DNA of 59,765 nt from Folioceros fuciformis (taxonomy: Eukaryota; Anthocerotophyta; Anthocerotopsida; Anthocerotales): the NCBI GenBank assembly GCA_049999805.1, contig JBNGIO010005822.1, forward strand, positions 1-59,765, given 5' to 3'. Shown here one piece after another: positions 22,159 to 34,049 of the stretch. Both the position numbers and the translations under genes were made by a program. Within the stretch, counting starts at the first letter, position 1. Every line of letters begins with the position of its first letter. The notes beneath the pieces were generated by a model. The model was given only the letters and a program-made list of their open reading frames with translations. It was not told the origin of the DNA and made no database searches.

Positions 22159-25100
22159 TTACTTTCTAGCTCCAAAGTACAATTCAATGTACTCTAAAGC
22201 AGGCAAATTCCACGTCCAATCTTGTTGCATCGCCCGCTTACTCACGGAATTCAACCATTCTCGACCATCGTACCATGCCGACAGCGCCCTGATTAAAGTT
22301 GCATCAAATATGACGTCAAATTTCTAGTGCTGGTCTTGGACAGTAATTTCGAGAGGAAAAGAGAATGAATACACGGTCTCACCTATTGACAGCATAATCA
22401 ACTCCGGCGACATCAGGATTATCAAAACTGAAACCGTTGGGCTCCAGTCCTTGCTCTTTTGCCCTCTCCATGTCATGATCAACATCGAACACCGTGTCAT
22501 ACAATCCTGAAACGCAGGCACGGGTCAGCTCCCAAGCGGAACGTAAAGAAACATGAACACCGAAGCCAACTCGCACTTACCACCAGTCTTTCTCACGATT
22601 GGAATTGCACCATAGCGCATTGCTGTGAGTTGAGTTAAACCGCAGGGTTCAAATAGCGATGGTATCAGCATAAAATCTGCTCCAGCATAGATCTGCGGAC
22701 GAGAAGTCAGTCGCACTGTGTTCAGAAACCCTGAAAAGATTGGATACACTCCAGAAGGAAGGAAGCTCCGCACAACTGAGTTCTGAAACATTACCAGATG
22801 AGAAAGTGGCTCGTCATAAGAAAGCCACAGCCGAGCCATGTCACCATGCTGCTGGCCCAATTGGTTGGCAAGATTCACGAAGTCATTTTGCACCCTTGGG
22901 TCAGGTGCCGAACCAAGCAGTACAACCTGCGTCCACGCTAAAAAAAATTAAGGACTTCACTGCAACAACTGCATCAACGTAAGCTGAAGCGTGACAAAAG
23001 CAAAAAGCCCTTGGCACACAAACCAACCTGGCCCCCACGATCAAGTATCCGCCAGATGGCATGTTTGATGAGGTGTATGCCCTTTTGGGCAGTTAGTCGT
23101 GTTATCACACCAACTACAGGACGATCTGTCCTTCGCAATCCCAATCTTTGCTGAAGCTCTTGTTTTGCAGCCAGCTTACCCTCTAATGCGTTATCAGCGG
23201 TGTAGTTCACCTGGAACTCAGGAACATCAAGCTTGGGACGTGCAATTTGCTAATGCAGAAGAAGAACGGAAGAACGCACCGGCAAACAAAATCAAGCAAG
23301 CCCAACGCTCTTTGACCCAGACAACTCAAGGCAATCTCAGTTGCACTAAAACAGATTCTCTGAGTTCCTGAGACATACAGGGATATAAGGGTCGCTGAAA
23401 GGATCCCAGATATCAGGATCAATCCCGTTTCGTATACCGTAGAACTTCCACAGATGCGGAGATATCACTGGATTACCGGCTACTTCCTTGGCATACGTGT
23501 TAGAGACCTTCACAAGGAAAGCAAGAGGCACAAGGCAACAGATGAGTCAAGAAATGGCAAAACACAGAGATCCGTAACAGCTTTGCAGGATCTACCGTAG
23601 TTGCTCGATGAGAGTTTTGCATAGCCTTTCCGATGAGAGGGGCTCCGAACTCCAAGTTGTGGATGGTGAAGACAATTCTTGCATTGGATAGCCTACCCGA
23701 ATATTGCTCATGAAACAACCATGCTACAGGGGCAGAGGACCAGTCATGACAATGTATGATATCCTGAGAAGTGCAAACAACAAGAGCTTACCAATCACTA
23801 TTCATTGTCAACGAGTCTGAATTTCAAGAAAGGCTGTGGGCATCATACAAATTGACTTGCGTATTCATATCAGAGACCCAATTGACGACGACATGTCTTA
23901 CTGGCGATCGTCCACTTTGTGATAAAAATTCCAGAGCCGCATGACAGAAAAAATCAAAGCGGCTACTATCATCTCGTCGCCCATATATGCATCCAGCCCA
24001 GACCATGCTGTGACATTGAAAGAGTGAGAAATATAATTCTAACAGATCAACCGGGGAATCATCGAGGAACTACAGCGGGCACAAACCAACAGCATCTTTC
24101 AAGAGCAGTTGCCGTAAGAAATCAATCCCGTGTAAAGCATACTACATTAGGGCACGAGAGTAAAAAACTGGACATTTACCCATTCTCAGGTTCCAAAAAC
24201 TGCACAGAGAGGCCTTCCACTTTCCCATTCCATACCCTGATTCTTGTGCCTCCCCAATGAAATGCATCTCGCTCTTGCAAGTCAACAATCTGAAACATGC
24301 AAATCAATTAAGGGAATTGAAGCAGAAGCAGTCAGTAAAAGCTGCAGAGGCAAATTGTTCTCTTACATTTCTGTAGTCTAAACAGTCATACTTGGGCAGG
24401 ACAACCTCCACATTGTGACCTAAGTCTGCCACAGCTCTGGATAGACTTGTGACCACATCGCCAAGTCCTCCAACCTGCACCAAGAAGTCCAATGAAAGTT
24501 AAAAGCACTGCAATGTATTAGGCCCTTCAAGCTATGTATTACATTTTTTTGTCCCGACTTGCTTTTCCTCGAGCTTCACATCCTAACGGCATACATCACC
24601 TTGGCAACCGGTGCCATCTCAACAGCCACATGGACTATATTTAGGGGTGGCTCCTTCGATGTGCCTCCAGACACAGGTACATGGTAGTCCAAGCCATTCT
24701 TGTTGTCAAAACGTCCTCCATCCTCACCTCCTCTCTCCGAAAATACGAAGTCGAGAATGAAAGCATCAAATGGTACTTGAACTGCCACGGATGTAGACAC
24801 ATTATTAGCTGCCAATAAAGGCCAAATATCCCAATTTGGAAATTGCAGGAAGCAGATCTAGTAACTACAGAGGACAATCGCAATAGGCCCTGCGTTTCAC
24901 GTCGGGAGCCAACTGGGTAAAAGTATGCTCACTGTTGACTATCATCAGCAATAAAAGCAGCAGTGCATTGAATGGCCATTTTATGGCAGCAATTAAAATT
25001 AGACAGCGTTACCATGTCATGGCAAAGGACAGGTAAAAAGAGAGCTACCACGCCGTAGCAACACCGAGAAAGGTTTCAATTCTTTACCAGTTGCCTGCAA

Positions 25101-28100
25101 AAAGTTTGGATCTTTTCCAGTTGCTTTCCTTGTCATTGACGCACAGCCCACTGGATGCTTCCATCGATTAAAAGAATACCTGATCCATACTTCCGAGCTG
25201 CCATGCAGCACAGTGTGCGATGGATTGTAATACACTGTGATAGGCTGCCCTACTTGAACATCAGCTGGTTCTGTGAAAAAACGGTATGCCTGGGACTCTA
25301 GAAATAGTTTCTTGGCTTTGATCTTCATCTCCTTCTTAAGCTTTTCTCTGTACACAGCCTTCAGCAAATAAACAGACAGTGAGTCATGTTTTGGCACAAA
25401 AGAACCTTGTCATCCTTTTGCAGATGAAATGCTTACTACCGCCAGTGATTGAATCCTTGATTACCTTTCGGTGAGCAGCTTCTTTCCTTTCTTTCCGCTC
25501 CTGCTGCAGCTTCTCATAAATCTGTTGTTCCTTCTGTGCCCAAAAGGAATCTTCAGGAACACTTTTTGTTACTAGAGCATGAAAGTCTTGATAGTTGTTG
25601 TTGTCATAGATCTGGGCATTGTCCTGACGGCCATTTGCAAACACCCAGTTCAGCATGTAGGCTTCCTCTGGTACGGCCACTGCAGTGCACAGCATCCAGG
25701 TCAGACACGATGCACACTCATTAGAGGCAAGCAATCCACATGCAGTGAACAGGAGAGGTACAGATCATTCCTTTCTACACTGCTCAAATTTAACTTAAGG
25801 CCAATCCACCAACACGATATGAAAAGAGCTGAACAACTGAAGAGACTAGTCATCTACATTAAGGAACGTTCGACTTGAACACCTCTTGAAGGAACTCAGT
25901 GTCACAGCAGCAACCTCAGTGTCATAGCAGCAGCAACGTAAATTGTGATCACTTGTACACACCGCTGTTCGCAAGGTGTATCCAACAATCCAGGTTACCC
26001 TGTGACAATGTCTAGCGTGGCTTGCCATGGTTACCATGGTTTGCCGACTCCAAAGTTCCAATCGCTCCAGTAACACAAGCAGCAACGCGAGGCTCATCAT
26101 ACACATGCAGTGGACACGAGAGGTGACAGATCATTCCTTTCCTTGGCGTGCAAATCAAACTCAGGGCCAATCCACCATCACGGCATGAAGGGAGTAGAAC
26201 AACTGAAGAGACTACTCATCTACGTCAAGTACCGTTCGACACGGACACCTCTTAAAGGACCCCACTGTCACATCAGCAACCTCGGTGTCATATCAGCATC
26301 CACGTAGATTGTAATCACTTGTACTCTCCACTGTTCACAAGGTGTATCCAACACTCTGGGCTAATTTATGACAATGTGGAGCGTGGCTTGCCATGGCTAC
26401 CATGGTTTGCCGACTCGAGATTAATTGCTCCAGTAATACAAGCAGCAACAGGAGGTTCAAATCATAACCAGTCTCAACCATCTTCAAGTGTCCCAGATGA
26501 AGGCACTATCTCTCGACCTCTCAGCTTCCAACCAGTTAAGACAAACAGATTGACCTCTGAGTTCTCTCGGGGACCTTTAAGTAATATAGACAGGATGCAG
26601 TCTATCATATCCAGCAGACATCTCTATACAGCAATTGCCATGTCACCAAGTTCTCCTTGTTGCAGAAGACGAAAAGCAGAATTGACCCACCTTGCACAGA
26701 CCACCAGTCACCATCCTCCGAATCGGCAGGAGAGAGCAACTCCACAAAGGATACCATATCTTGCCAATTGTTATAGCCCCCATGTATCCAGATGTTTGGA
26801 CTTGAAGCCAGAGGCCGGTCTGACCTGTTGTAAAGGAGAGTAACAACGTCACCCCCATGGAAATCAGCAGGCTCAACGTACCACAGTCCAGGCACCGATA
26901 CCACAGCCTTTTGAAGAGCATCCCTGGCCTTATCACGCTGCTCCAGTACCAAGCGTTTGGCCTCAGCTCTGTCAGCTTCTTGTTCTTCCTTCTCTTCTGC
27001 CAACCTGCGCTCCTCAGCCGCGATTCTCTCCAATTCGGCCTGTTCTGCAGCTACTCTCTCTGCCTCTTTTCTCTTCTCTTCTGCCAGGAAATGCTCAAAA
27101 TCCTGCTCGGACATTCCCCCATACACATCGAAGAAAAAGTCCCTCCCTTCATTATTTTCGTACACTTTGTCTCCGTTAAAGAAGACGAAATCCAGTCGAA
27201 ATGCCTGTGAGGGGGCTTGCAACGAGCAGGTCCACCAATCACCTTCCACATCAACCTTCGACAGCTCTGTAGTGAACAAATTCCATCTCCAATGATTGTA
27301 TGCACCGAGCATAAAAATTTTTGGTTCGTTTGACAAGGCTGTTGCACTGCGTTTAAGGAAAACATGGAAGTGCTTTCCAGCATGCACAGCTTCTGGGTTG
27401 GAAAGGATCCAGCTTGCATCATTCTCCTTCAACAATAACTTCACGTCCACAATGTTGCCCTCGTCCAAACTTTCAGCCAAGAACTTGCGCTCGGTGAGAG
27501 TAATTTCGGCATGCGGTTCCTGTTCTTGAGCGGACGATATCCGTGCCAGTGGCAGGCCACCAGAATCGTCGTCGTGTGTGCCGACTGACAATTTTTCGGT
27601 ATCGGCCGAGTAGGCGAACAACTCCGAAATCCTGGGACCGGAAGGCGATTTCACCAACTCTTCTTGTAGCGCAATTGTCTGTACCACATCATCCGTGAAC
27701 GATTCCAATCCATTATTGATTGACGGCAGAGGTGAGGCGTCTTCCTTTGCATCAGGCGCGATAACGGCGTCGTCAGCTGCATCAGTCGGGATATTGGAGT
27801 CGTCCTCTGCAACAGGCGGGATAACGGCGTCGCCCTCTGCAACAGGCGGGNNNNNNNNNNCCTCTGCAACAGGCGGGATAACGGCGTCGCCCTCTGCAAC
27901 AGGCGGGATAACGGCGTCCTCGGCTGCAACCGGCGGGACAACGGCGTCCTCCTCTGCAACAGGCGGGACAACGGCGTCCTCCTCTGCAACAGGCGGGATA
28001 ACGGCGTCCTCGTCTGCAACAGGCGGGATAAAGGTGTCGTCCTCTGCAACAGGCGGGATAACGGCGTCGTCCTCTGAATCAGGCGGGATTCCGGCGTCCT

Positions 28101-28691
28101 TGATGATGTCATCTAACAGGCTTTTGCTATCCAGTTCCTCCACAGCGGCGAGGCCACTTCTGTCTTGAGGTGTTTGATCACCGAACTGCTTAGTAGCTCG
28201 TGGAAACAGCTTGCCTGCACTCACCGGTGCACAGGATAAGGATGATAGCTCAAGAGCAAGCAATCGACCTAAGACACCTGTGCTCAGCGATGAGGCCTGC
28301 TTCAAGCTACGAAATTCAAGGAAATGCCAGGAAGCAAGGAGCGGGCATACGACCACCTGAAGGACCTGCGCTTCCGTGGAGCAAGAAAATACGAGTCCTC
28401 CTGCACCCGTGATACTGCCTGCTCGGCAGCCTCTGCACAGCAAACGGCGCAAGTAGCAGAGATCGATTGAGCATAACAAATTGCGCAGGAGCTCGGGCAC
28501 TTACGACTTCGCAGCTACAAATTCTGAGTGCTGAAAGCACTTACAACTACTGTGAGCGGAGGTTCGGGCGTGGACGGGTACGAGGTGGAGGCGCAGGGAG
28601 ACGGTGGCGAGGCCGCGATGCACGGGGTTGGCCTCGCATTCAGCGCGCCTGCGCCTGTAGCTAGGCGAGGCCAGGCCATAGGTGAGGCCAT
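22159..28691 (-). CDS. Starch synthase III, plastidial, with three CBM53 domains
   Basis: SSIII transfers glucose from ADP-glucose to long alpha-glucan chains in plastids. In coding order, the first large exon (28500 down to about 26690) has a transit-peptide-like start, an acidic 10-residue repeat linker, a CBM53 domain ([42 protein letters not shown]) and a Glu/Ala-rich coiled coil. A second CBM53 follows ([21 protein letters not shown]), then a third over later exons. The GT5 catalytic region has [79 protein letters not shown], and KTGG spliced to LYDTVFDVD. The last exon (22159-about 22290) encodes [11 protein letters not shown] and ends ELYFGARK. I extend the start to 28691, where a 49-codon exon reading [17 protein letters not shown] ends at a GTAAGT donor (28545). 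Starting at 28500 is the simpler alternative. The family call is secure; the N-terminus is not. Confidence 0.92.
25738..26463. repeat. Tandem duplication of about 366 bp inside a starch synthase III intron
   Basis: Copy 1 (about 25738-26100) and copy 2 (about 26104-26463) align over their whole length. Shared blocks include GAACAACTGAAGAGACTA, ACACCTCTT(A/G)AAGGA, CAAGGTGTATCCAACA, GCGTGGCTTGCCATGG and CTACCATGGTTTGCCGACTC. The copies differ by scattered substitutions (I judge roughly 80% identity by eye). They fill the intron between the second CBM53 exons and carry no coding signal. Confidence 0.85.
27800..28087 (-). repeat. 30-bp minisatellite in coding sequence, 10-residue acidic Pro repeat
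   Basis: The plus-strand unit AACAGGCGGGATAACGGCGT plus CCTCCTCTGC repeats at least nine times with small changes. On the coding (minus) strand it gives about ten copies of a [10 protein letters not shown]-type decapeptide (variants [30 protein letters not shown]). A 10-N gap at 27851-27860 breaks the array, so copy number is a minimum. The peptide is acidic, Pro-rich and certainly disordered. It links the plastid transit region to the first starch-binding domain. Confidence 0.92.
27851..27860. other. Assembly gap of 10 N inside the 30-bp coding minisatellite
   Basis: Ten N fall within the starch synthase III repeat linker. Neighbouring units on both sides are near-identical, so the gap may hide more repeat units. 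Confidence 0.95.
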
Positions 28692-29168
28692 GGCCGTCGG
28701 GACAGAAGAGCCACAGGTTGGGTTGTTCAACATCTAGACAGTGTCTGAGCTTTATTGGTGACCCAGACAGGCTGCCAAAAGCAGAGAGACATGGACGCCA
28801 GAAGATAAGGCAAGACACTGCGCTTGGCACGCAAGAGCTTCCCGCAGCGCTTATAGCAAACTCTTTCCTGCTCGGTACACCTCTCAAACCTCAAACAGGA
28901 AACGACACAGCAACAGAGACAAAGATGCGATAGCCTCCATTCCCCCCGGGCGTCGAGTGCCATTCATCTCAGAGGAGCTTTTCCGGAGTTAGCCTTGTTG
29001 TGATCTAACTGCAAAATCGGAGCTTTGGGATGAATGCCTCTCAACCGTCTAATTTACGCGGGTGTAAAGCGACTAGACGCTATACGTATGGACGACTATG
29101 TAGCGACTAGACTCCGACACGCCCCTGTTGCCGAACAATGTTGATTCCTTCCAAGCTCGATCCTATCC
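28692..29168. other. Region between starch synthase III start and helicase stop
   Basis: This stretch should hold the starch synthase III promoter and 5' UTR and the 3' UTR of the helicase gene, both on minus. A similar motif, GCGACTAGAC, occurs twice near 29067 and 29102. No further gene is apparent. Confidence 0.5.
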
Positions 29169-31234
29169 TCAAGCTAAGCCTGCCTCCTTGAGCACGCTTT
29201 CGAAGGCCTCCTCATCTTGCCAAGGCACCTCGGGGATTTCGCGGTTGAAGTGGCTGGCAATCTTGTCCAGATCTCTTGCGTCCTCCTCCGTCACCAAGAG
29301 ATTGAAAGCAGCGCCTGCACGAGACGCACAGGAAGGCACGCGTGCTTCAGGCAGCCAGCGGACAAAAGAAAGATGCAACAAACCAAGACAAATAGCTGTC
29401 TGACGTGAGCTCCCTCACCACGACGGCCAAACCGGCCACTTCGGCCTATCCTGTGCAAGTAGAGCTCGTAGTCCGGCTCGTCCGGGGTGGCAGCCTTCAC
29501 GGGGATGTCGAAATTAACAACCAAAGTGACCTGCGCTTGATCAAAGCCCCGCGCAAGTACGTCGGTTGCGATGAGGATCTTCGTTTCCCCGCATCTGAAC
29601 TCCCGAATCACCCGGTCGCGCTCTTCATGAGTGAGGCCGCCTTGGATGGAGGAACACTTGTGGCCGTCGGCGTTCAAGATCCGGTGCAGCTCGCTTGCGT
29701 TCTTCCTGGAGCGGACGAAGATAATGGACTGCCCTAATTTCTCCGCAGCCGGGAAGATGCGTTCCTTGAGCACCTCGATTTTGGCGCGCACATTAGGGCA
29801 CAGAACACGATACTGCCGGATCACGTCAAGTGAAAGCTTCTCCTTCTCCACAAAGACGTAGTTAGCTTTCACCGTCACTCTCTGGGCGAACTGCTTGACT
29901 CGTTCGTTGAAAGTGGCAGAAAACAGCAGGACCTACAGAGGAAAAGAACACAAGCTCTTCACATCACATCAAGTCACATCACCTCACCGGAATCCACACT
30001 GGCGCGCATCCTGGTCCTTAGGGCAAACAATTTCCAAGTCCTTTGAGTAAGATACGCACTTGGAGAGACGTTTTTAGCCTGGTCACCTCCTTGGTGACTT
30101 CCTTCATGATCCTCAGTGAGTCGTCTTGGAAGCCATCCTGCATGACCCGACACATGCAGGTACAGCATCCGTCAGTAAGCACGGCCAACGAGCAATGTAA
30201 AAATGAAACAGGGAGCAAGAAATACTGTACCTGGTCCAGCATATGGTCCGCCTCATCGAACACCAGTACTCTGATAGTCTTAGTGCTCAGGCTTCTATCT
30301 TTCGTCATCCACCGCTTCAAGGTTCCAGGCGTCCCGATGACCACCTGATCAGTGATGCGGCTCGGCCTTGCGCCAGCCTCACTATCGGCAAAAGCTGTAC
30401 AAGCGCAGGTTATGCCAGTGTGCTTGCCCATTTTGATAAGTACTTGTTGATTCTTCACACATGATTCAACACGCTAGATGAGAGGACGCCACAGCCGCTA
30501 TGCAACACGAAGTGCTGCCTTTCCATCTACCCTGTGCACAGCAGGCAGCAAGTGTAAAAAAAAGAGAAGAGTGTACCTGGATAGCCAGCTCCCTAGTAGG
30601 GCAGACGCAAAGGGCCTGCGGTGCGTTCATCAGGGGATCCACCCTGCTGAGCATCCCAAGCACGAAACATGTAGTTTTGCCTGAACCGTTGTGAGCTTGC
30701 GCAATGAGGTTCGGGTATGGAGGTGTCAGAATCATGGGCAAAGTGACGGCCTGTATCCTGCTGGGCTTTTCGAATTTCATCTCGGTGTACAAGCCCTGCA
30801 GCAGGGCCGGGGTAAGGTTGAGGTCCTCGAACGTTGTGGCCGATGTGTAGAGGGTGTCATCGGCCACAACCTGCAAACAGTCAGCGAGGTAAATCCACCC
30901 GACTCAACAGCAACAGCAACAGTGACAGCATCAGCATTGGCATCAGAAACATGACCACGGCACATGAAACTGCGTGGAAAACCCTATCGCAAATGCAGGA
31001 GTTGCAAGAGTTGGAGTCCATCCGCACCTTCCTGATGTCTGCCTCCGGCGCGGCATCCGTGCCAGCTGGTGCACTCGTGCTGTCGAGCGCGGCAGAAAGG
31101 CCGCCGAGATGGAGACCATCAGGGGCCGGGGGCGGATGAGGCAGATCGGGTTCATCGAAATCCTCATCTCCCCAAGCAATCCTCCGGGGCAGATTAGGCG
31201 GAGCGTCCACCGCGGAAAAGAGACGTTCGGCCAT
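29169..31234 (-). CDS. LOS4: DEAD-box RNA helicase of the DBP5/LOS4 (RH38) group
   Basis: DBP5/LOS4 is the ATP-dependent helicase at the cytoplasmic face of the nuclear pore that releases export factors from mRNA. In plants it is linked to temperature responses. All core motifs are visible over the spliced exons: TFEDLNLTPALLQGLYTEMK and the Q-motif region, AQAHNGSGKTTCFVLGMLSR (Walker A), CPTRELAIQ, VIGTPGTLKRW, VFDEADHML (DEAD), SATFNERV, QSIIFVRSRKNA, IATDVLARGFDQ and YLHRIGRSGRFGRRG. The last exon ends EEAFESVLKEAGLA, as in plant RH38. The ATG at 31234 gives MAERLFSAVDAPPNLP and an acidic N-terminus (WGDEDFDEPD) normal for the group. It is divergent from the FAD oxidoreductase gene with 146 bases between start codons. 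Confidence 0.93.
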
Positions 31235-31380
31235 GACGATTGTCCACCACCAGCTTTCCTGCGTTATCCACCAATTATTTAGGTTACCGGATTTCAAACA
31301 ACCAAAGTCACAGTCTGCTGACTTCCGTCCCTGCGAGCAGCAGACTTCCGTCCTCCGAAGCTCCCAGACGCAGATCCGAG
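31235..31380. promoter_or_regulatory. Putative bidirectional promoter, helicase / FAD oxidoreductase
   Basis: Only 146 bases separate the two divergent start codons (31234 minus, 31381 plus), so core promoters and both 5' UTRs must share this stretch or overlap the genes. No clear TATA box is visible. If the FAD gene used the in-frame ATG at 31240 the spacer would shrink to 5 bases, which makes that start unlikely. Confidence 0.45.
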
Positions 31381-34049
31381 ATGGAGGCCTTGGCGAAGCC
31401 GCTCACTTCGGTGTGGCCGGTGTGGAAGGCCCCGCCCAAGCTCATCATCAGCAGGAGGACCAGGCTGCATTGCATCGCCCAAGCAGATAAGGTGGAGAAT
31501 GCAGACGGCAAAAAGGTGGTGGTTGTCGGTGGAGGCTGGGCAGGCCTCGGTGCCGCCGACCATCTCTCCAAGCAGGTATCCGGAGCCTACCTCACACCCT
31601 CTCCTTCCTCTGCCGGCTTTGGCGCTCCTTGCCGGTGCTCCTGCTGCAGCTTCACCTGGCGGTGGACATTCGCAGGGCTTCAATGTCACGCTCCTCGAAG
31701 CTGGGCGTGTGCCCGGAGGCCAGTCAGCTGGTTGGACCACAGCCTCTGGACGGTCCGTCGAGGTCGGCATTCACGGTAAGTACATTCTTTCGCTGTCCGT
31801 ACAACTGCTCCCGCTGTTATGCCACCGCCTTCCTTTCTGCGGTGCCAAGTTCGCACACATTTGTGAACAGGTTTCTGGTACCCTTACAAGAACATCTTCG
31901 CACTCGTGGACTCATTGGGCCTCCAGCCGTTCACCGAGTGGACCAGATCTGCGCAGTACTCACCGCACGGCCTTGAGGTAACGAAAACACGCCCCGCGCT
32001 TCCTCCGACCAACGCTCTCCGCCCGGGAAACTGCCGCATGGACTACATTGTGCTTTTCCGTGTTGTTCCGCCTTGCAGGTTGAGGCACCAGTGTTCCAGG
32101 ACCTTCCTCGATTACCGAGCCCCCTGGGAACGTTCGTGTACACTCAGGTGAAACATTTGCGAGCCATTTCGGTGCATGCGCCTCCCTTTTCTACCTGCAT
32201 TGCTTAGGCGTTGACCGCGAGGGCATGGTTGTGCAGTTCAAGAGGCTTCCCTTGCTAGACCGCCTTACCGCCTTGCCATTGCTCTATGCTGGTAAGTGGA
32301 TCCAAGTCCAATGCAGGTTGCGATTGTGCACTATCCGGCGAACCAGGCTGACGCGTTTCTCTTGGCCCTGTCAGTCCTCGACTTCGACAACAGCGACAGT
32401 GCTTGGAGGAAGTATGACAAGAGTAAGCGTCCCTTTCTCTCCTCCCGTGCACAGTACATGGGAGGCGACGCACATCGCGTCTCACATTCTCGGTTAATGC
32501 TGTCCAGGAACTGCAAGAGAGCTGTTTAGAGAGTTCGGGTGTTCAGAGCGGCTGTACAACGAGGCCTTCAACCCCATGCTTCTTGTGGGCTTGTTCGCCC
32601 CCGGGGAACAATGCAGTGCTGCTGCGGCCTTAGGCATGCTATACTACTTCATCCTGGCTCATCAGGTGAGTGCTTCTCTCGTATGCCACCCTGTGCATGC
32701 CCGTCCAAGCTGTGTGCCTGCCATTGATCTCCACAGCCTTTTGGACTAACCGGGGTTTTGTCGATACTTTGAACTCGATTGCAGGCCGACTTCGACGTAG
32801 TGTGGTGCAAGGGCACTGTTGGTGACCAGATTTTCAAGCCTTGGGTGGAAAGACTCGCAGTCCAAGGCTGCAAGTTCATCCCGGAGAAGAAAGTCACAGA
32901 TGTCGTGCTCAATGAAGAAACCGGAGCCGTAACGGGAGTTCTGTGCGGACAGGACACCTATCAAGCAGATGCTGTGGTATTCGCTGTTGGTGTTGGCGGC
33001 ATCCAACGAATTGTTGCCAACAGGTTGGTAGACAATTCCTCCTGCGTTGACAGTTCCTGTGGGGCGACACAGCTCCTGTCATCAGCACTGAGACGTTGTT
33101 TCCCCCTCCTCTCTCTGCGCAGCGTGATTCTGAAGAGCAAGGAAGACTTTCTGAAGACTTCAAATCTGGGCGCTGTGGACGTGCTTGCGGTCCGCCTCTG
33201 GCTAGATAGAAAGGTAAGGAAAAAAGCTCTCCTCAACTACTATTGGCTTCATTATCTGCAGGGGCTACGCAGCAAAGGCTTGACCCCGCGCTGTGCACGT
33301 GTTCCTTGCACATTCCACAGATCACCATCCCCAAACCAAGCAACGCCTGCTTTGGATTCGACAGTTCAACAGGGTGGACATTCTTCGACCTCAATTCCTT
33401 GCACGATGAGTATAAAGATGAGCCAGGGACAGTGGTGGAAGCAGACTTTGTAAGTGCTCGCAAACCCCTTTCACCTTTCTCGGCTTGCCCGCCCGCTGGG
33501 ACCTACCATCGCCTACTAACGCTGGAACGTCCGTTCTGTCAGTATCATGCCAACCAGCTATTGCCCCTCACCGACGAACAAATAATCCAAAAAGTGCTAG
33601 AGTACCTTACCCTTTGCGTCCCACAATTCCGACAAGCCAAAGTCTTGGATAAGGCGGTGGTCCGATTCAAACGAGGTGTAACACACTTCGCCCCAGGAGC
33701 TTACCAAAATATGTTGGAAGTAAGCACGAGCATCCCCAACTTGTACATGGCTGGCGACTGGATCATCAACCGCCATGGTTCCTGGTCGCAGGTACGAGCA
33801 TACCTCTTACCATCGAGGACGCAGGCTAATGACAACACACCTTAACCTGTGCCTTGTATCGCGCAGGAGAAAGCGTATGTGACGGGCTTGGAGGCTGCCA
33901 ACAAGGTGGTAGATTACCTGAAGCACGGATCGCCCGCGCAGATCATCCCCGTGGAGGCCGACGAGCCGCACGTGCAGGCTTTGCGGGAGCTCAACGCCTT
34001 GGGGAAGGACGTCATCAGCCGGCTGCCCTTCGCTGACGCGTTTCTGTAG
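31381..34049 (+). CDS. Plastid FAD-dependent oxidoreductase, phytoene/zeta-carotene desaturase-like, uncharacterised
   Basis: This is a multi-exon flavoprotein of the amine oxidase / carotene desaturase superfamily. The first 40 residues are basic and Ser/Arg-rich, as in a transit peptide. The dinucleotide-binding fold follows: KKVVVVGGGWAGLGAADHLS, then after an intron VTLLEAGRVPGGQSAGW. Further conserved blocks are VEVGIHGFWYPYKNIF (across a junction near 31775/31871), LDFDNSDSAWRKYD, LLVGLFAPGEQCSAAA, LGMLYYFILAHQADFDVVWC and, near the C-terminus, PNLYMAGDWI and SWSQEKAYVTGLEAANKVV, the usual FAD-closing motif. It is clearly distinct from classical PDS, ZDS and CRTISO. It matches a conserved plant/algal group whose substrate I do not know. 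Acceptor and substrate are therefore left open. Confidence 0.82.

Noticed and set aside
31381-34049. Assignment as zeta-carotene desaturase (ZDS)
   Set aside because: It shares the FAD-binding ends but the middle blocks differ from ZDS; it fits an uncharacterised sister group better.
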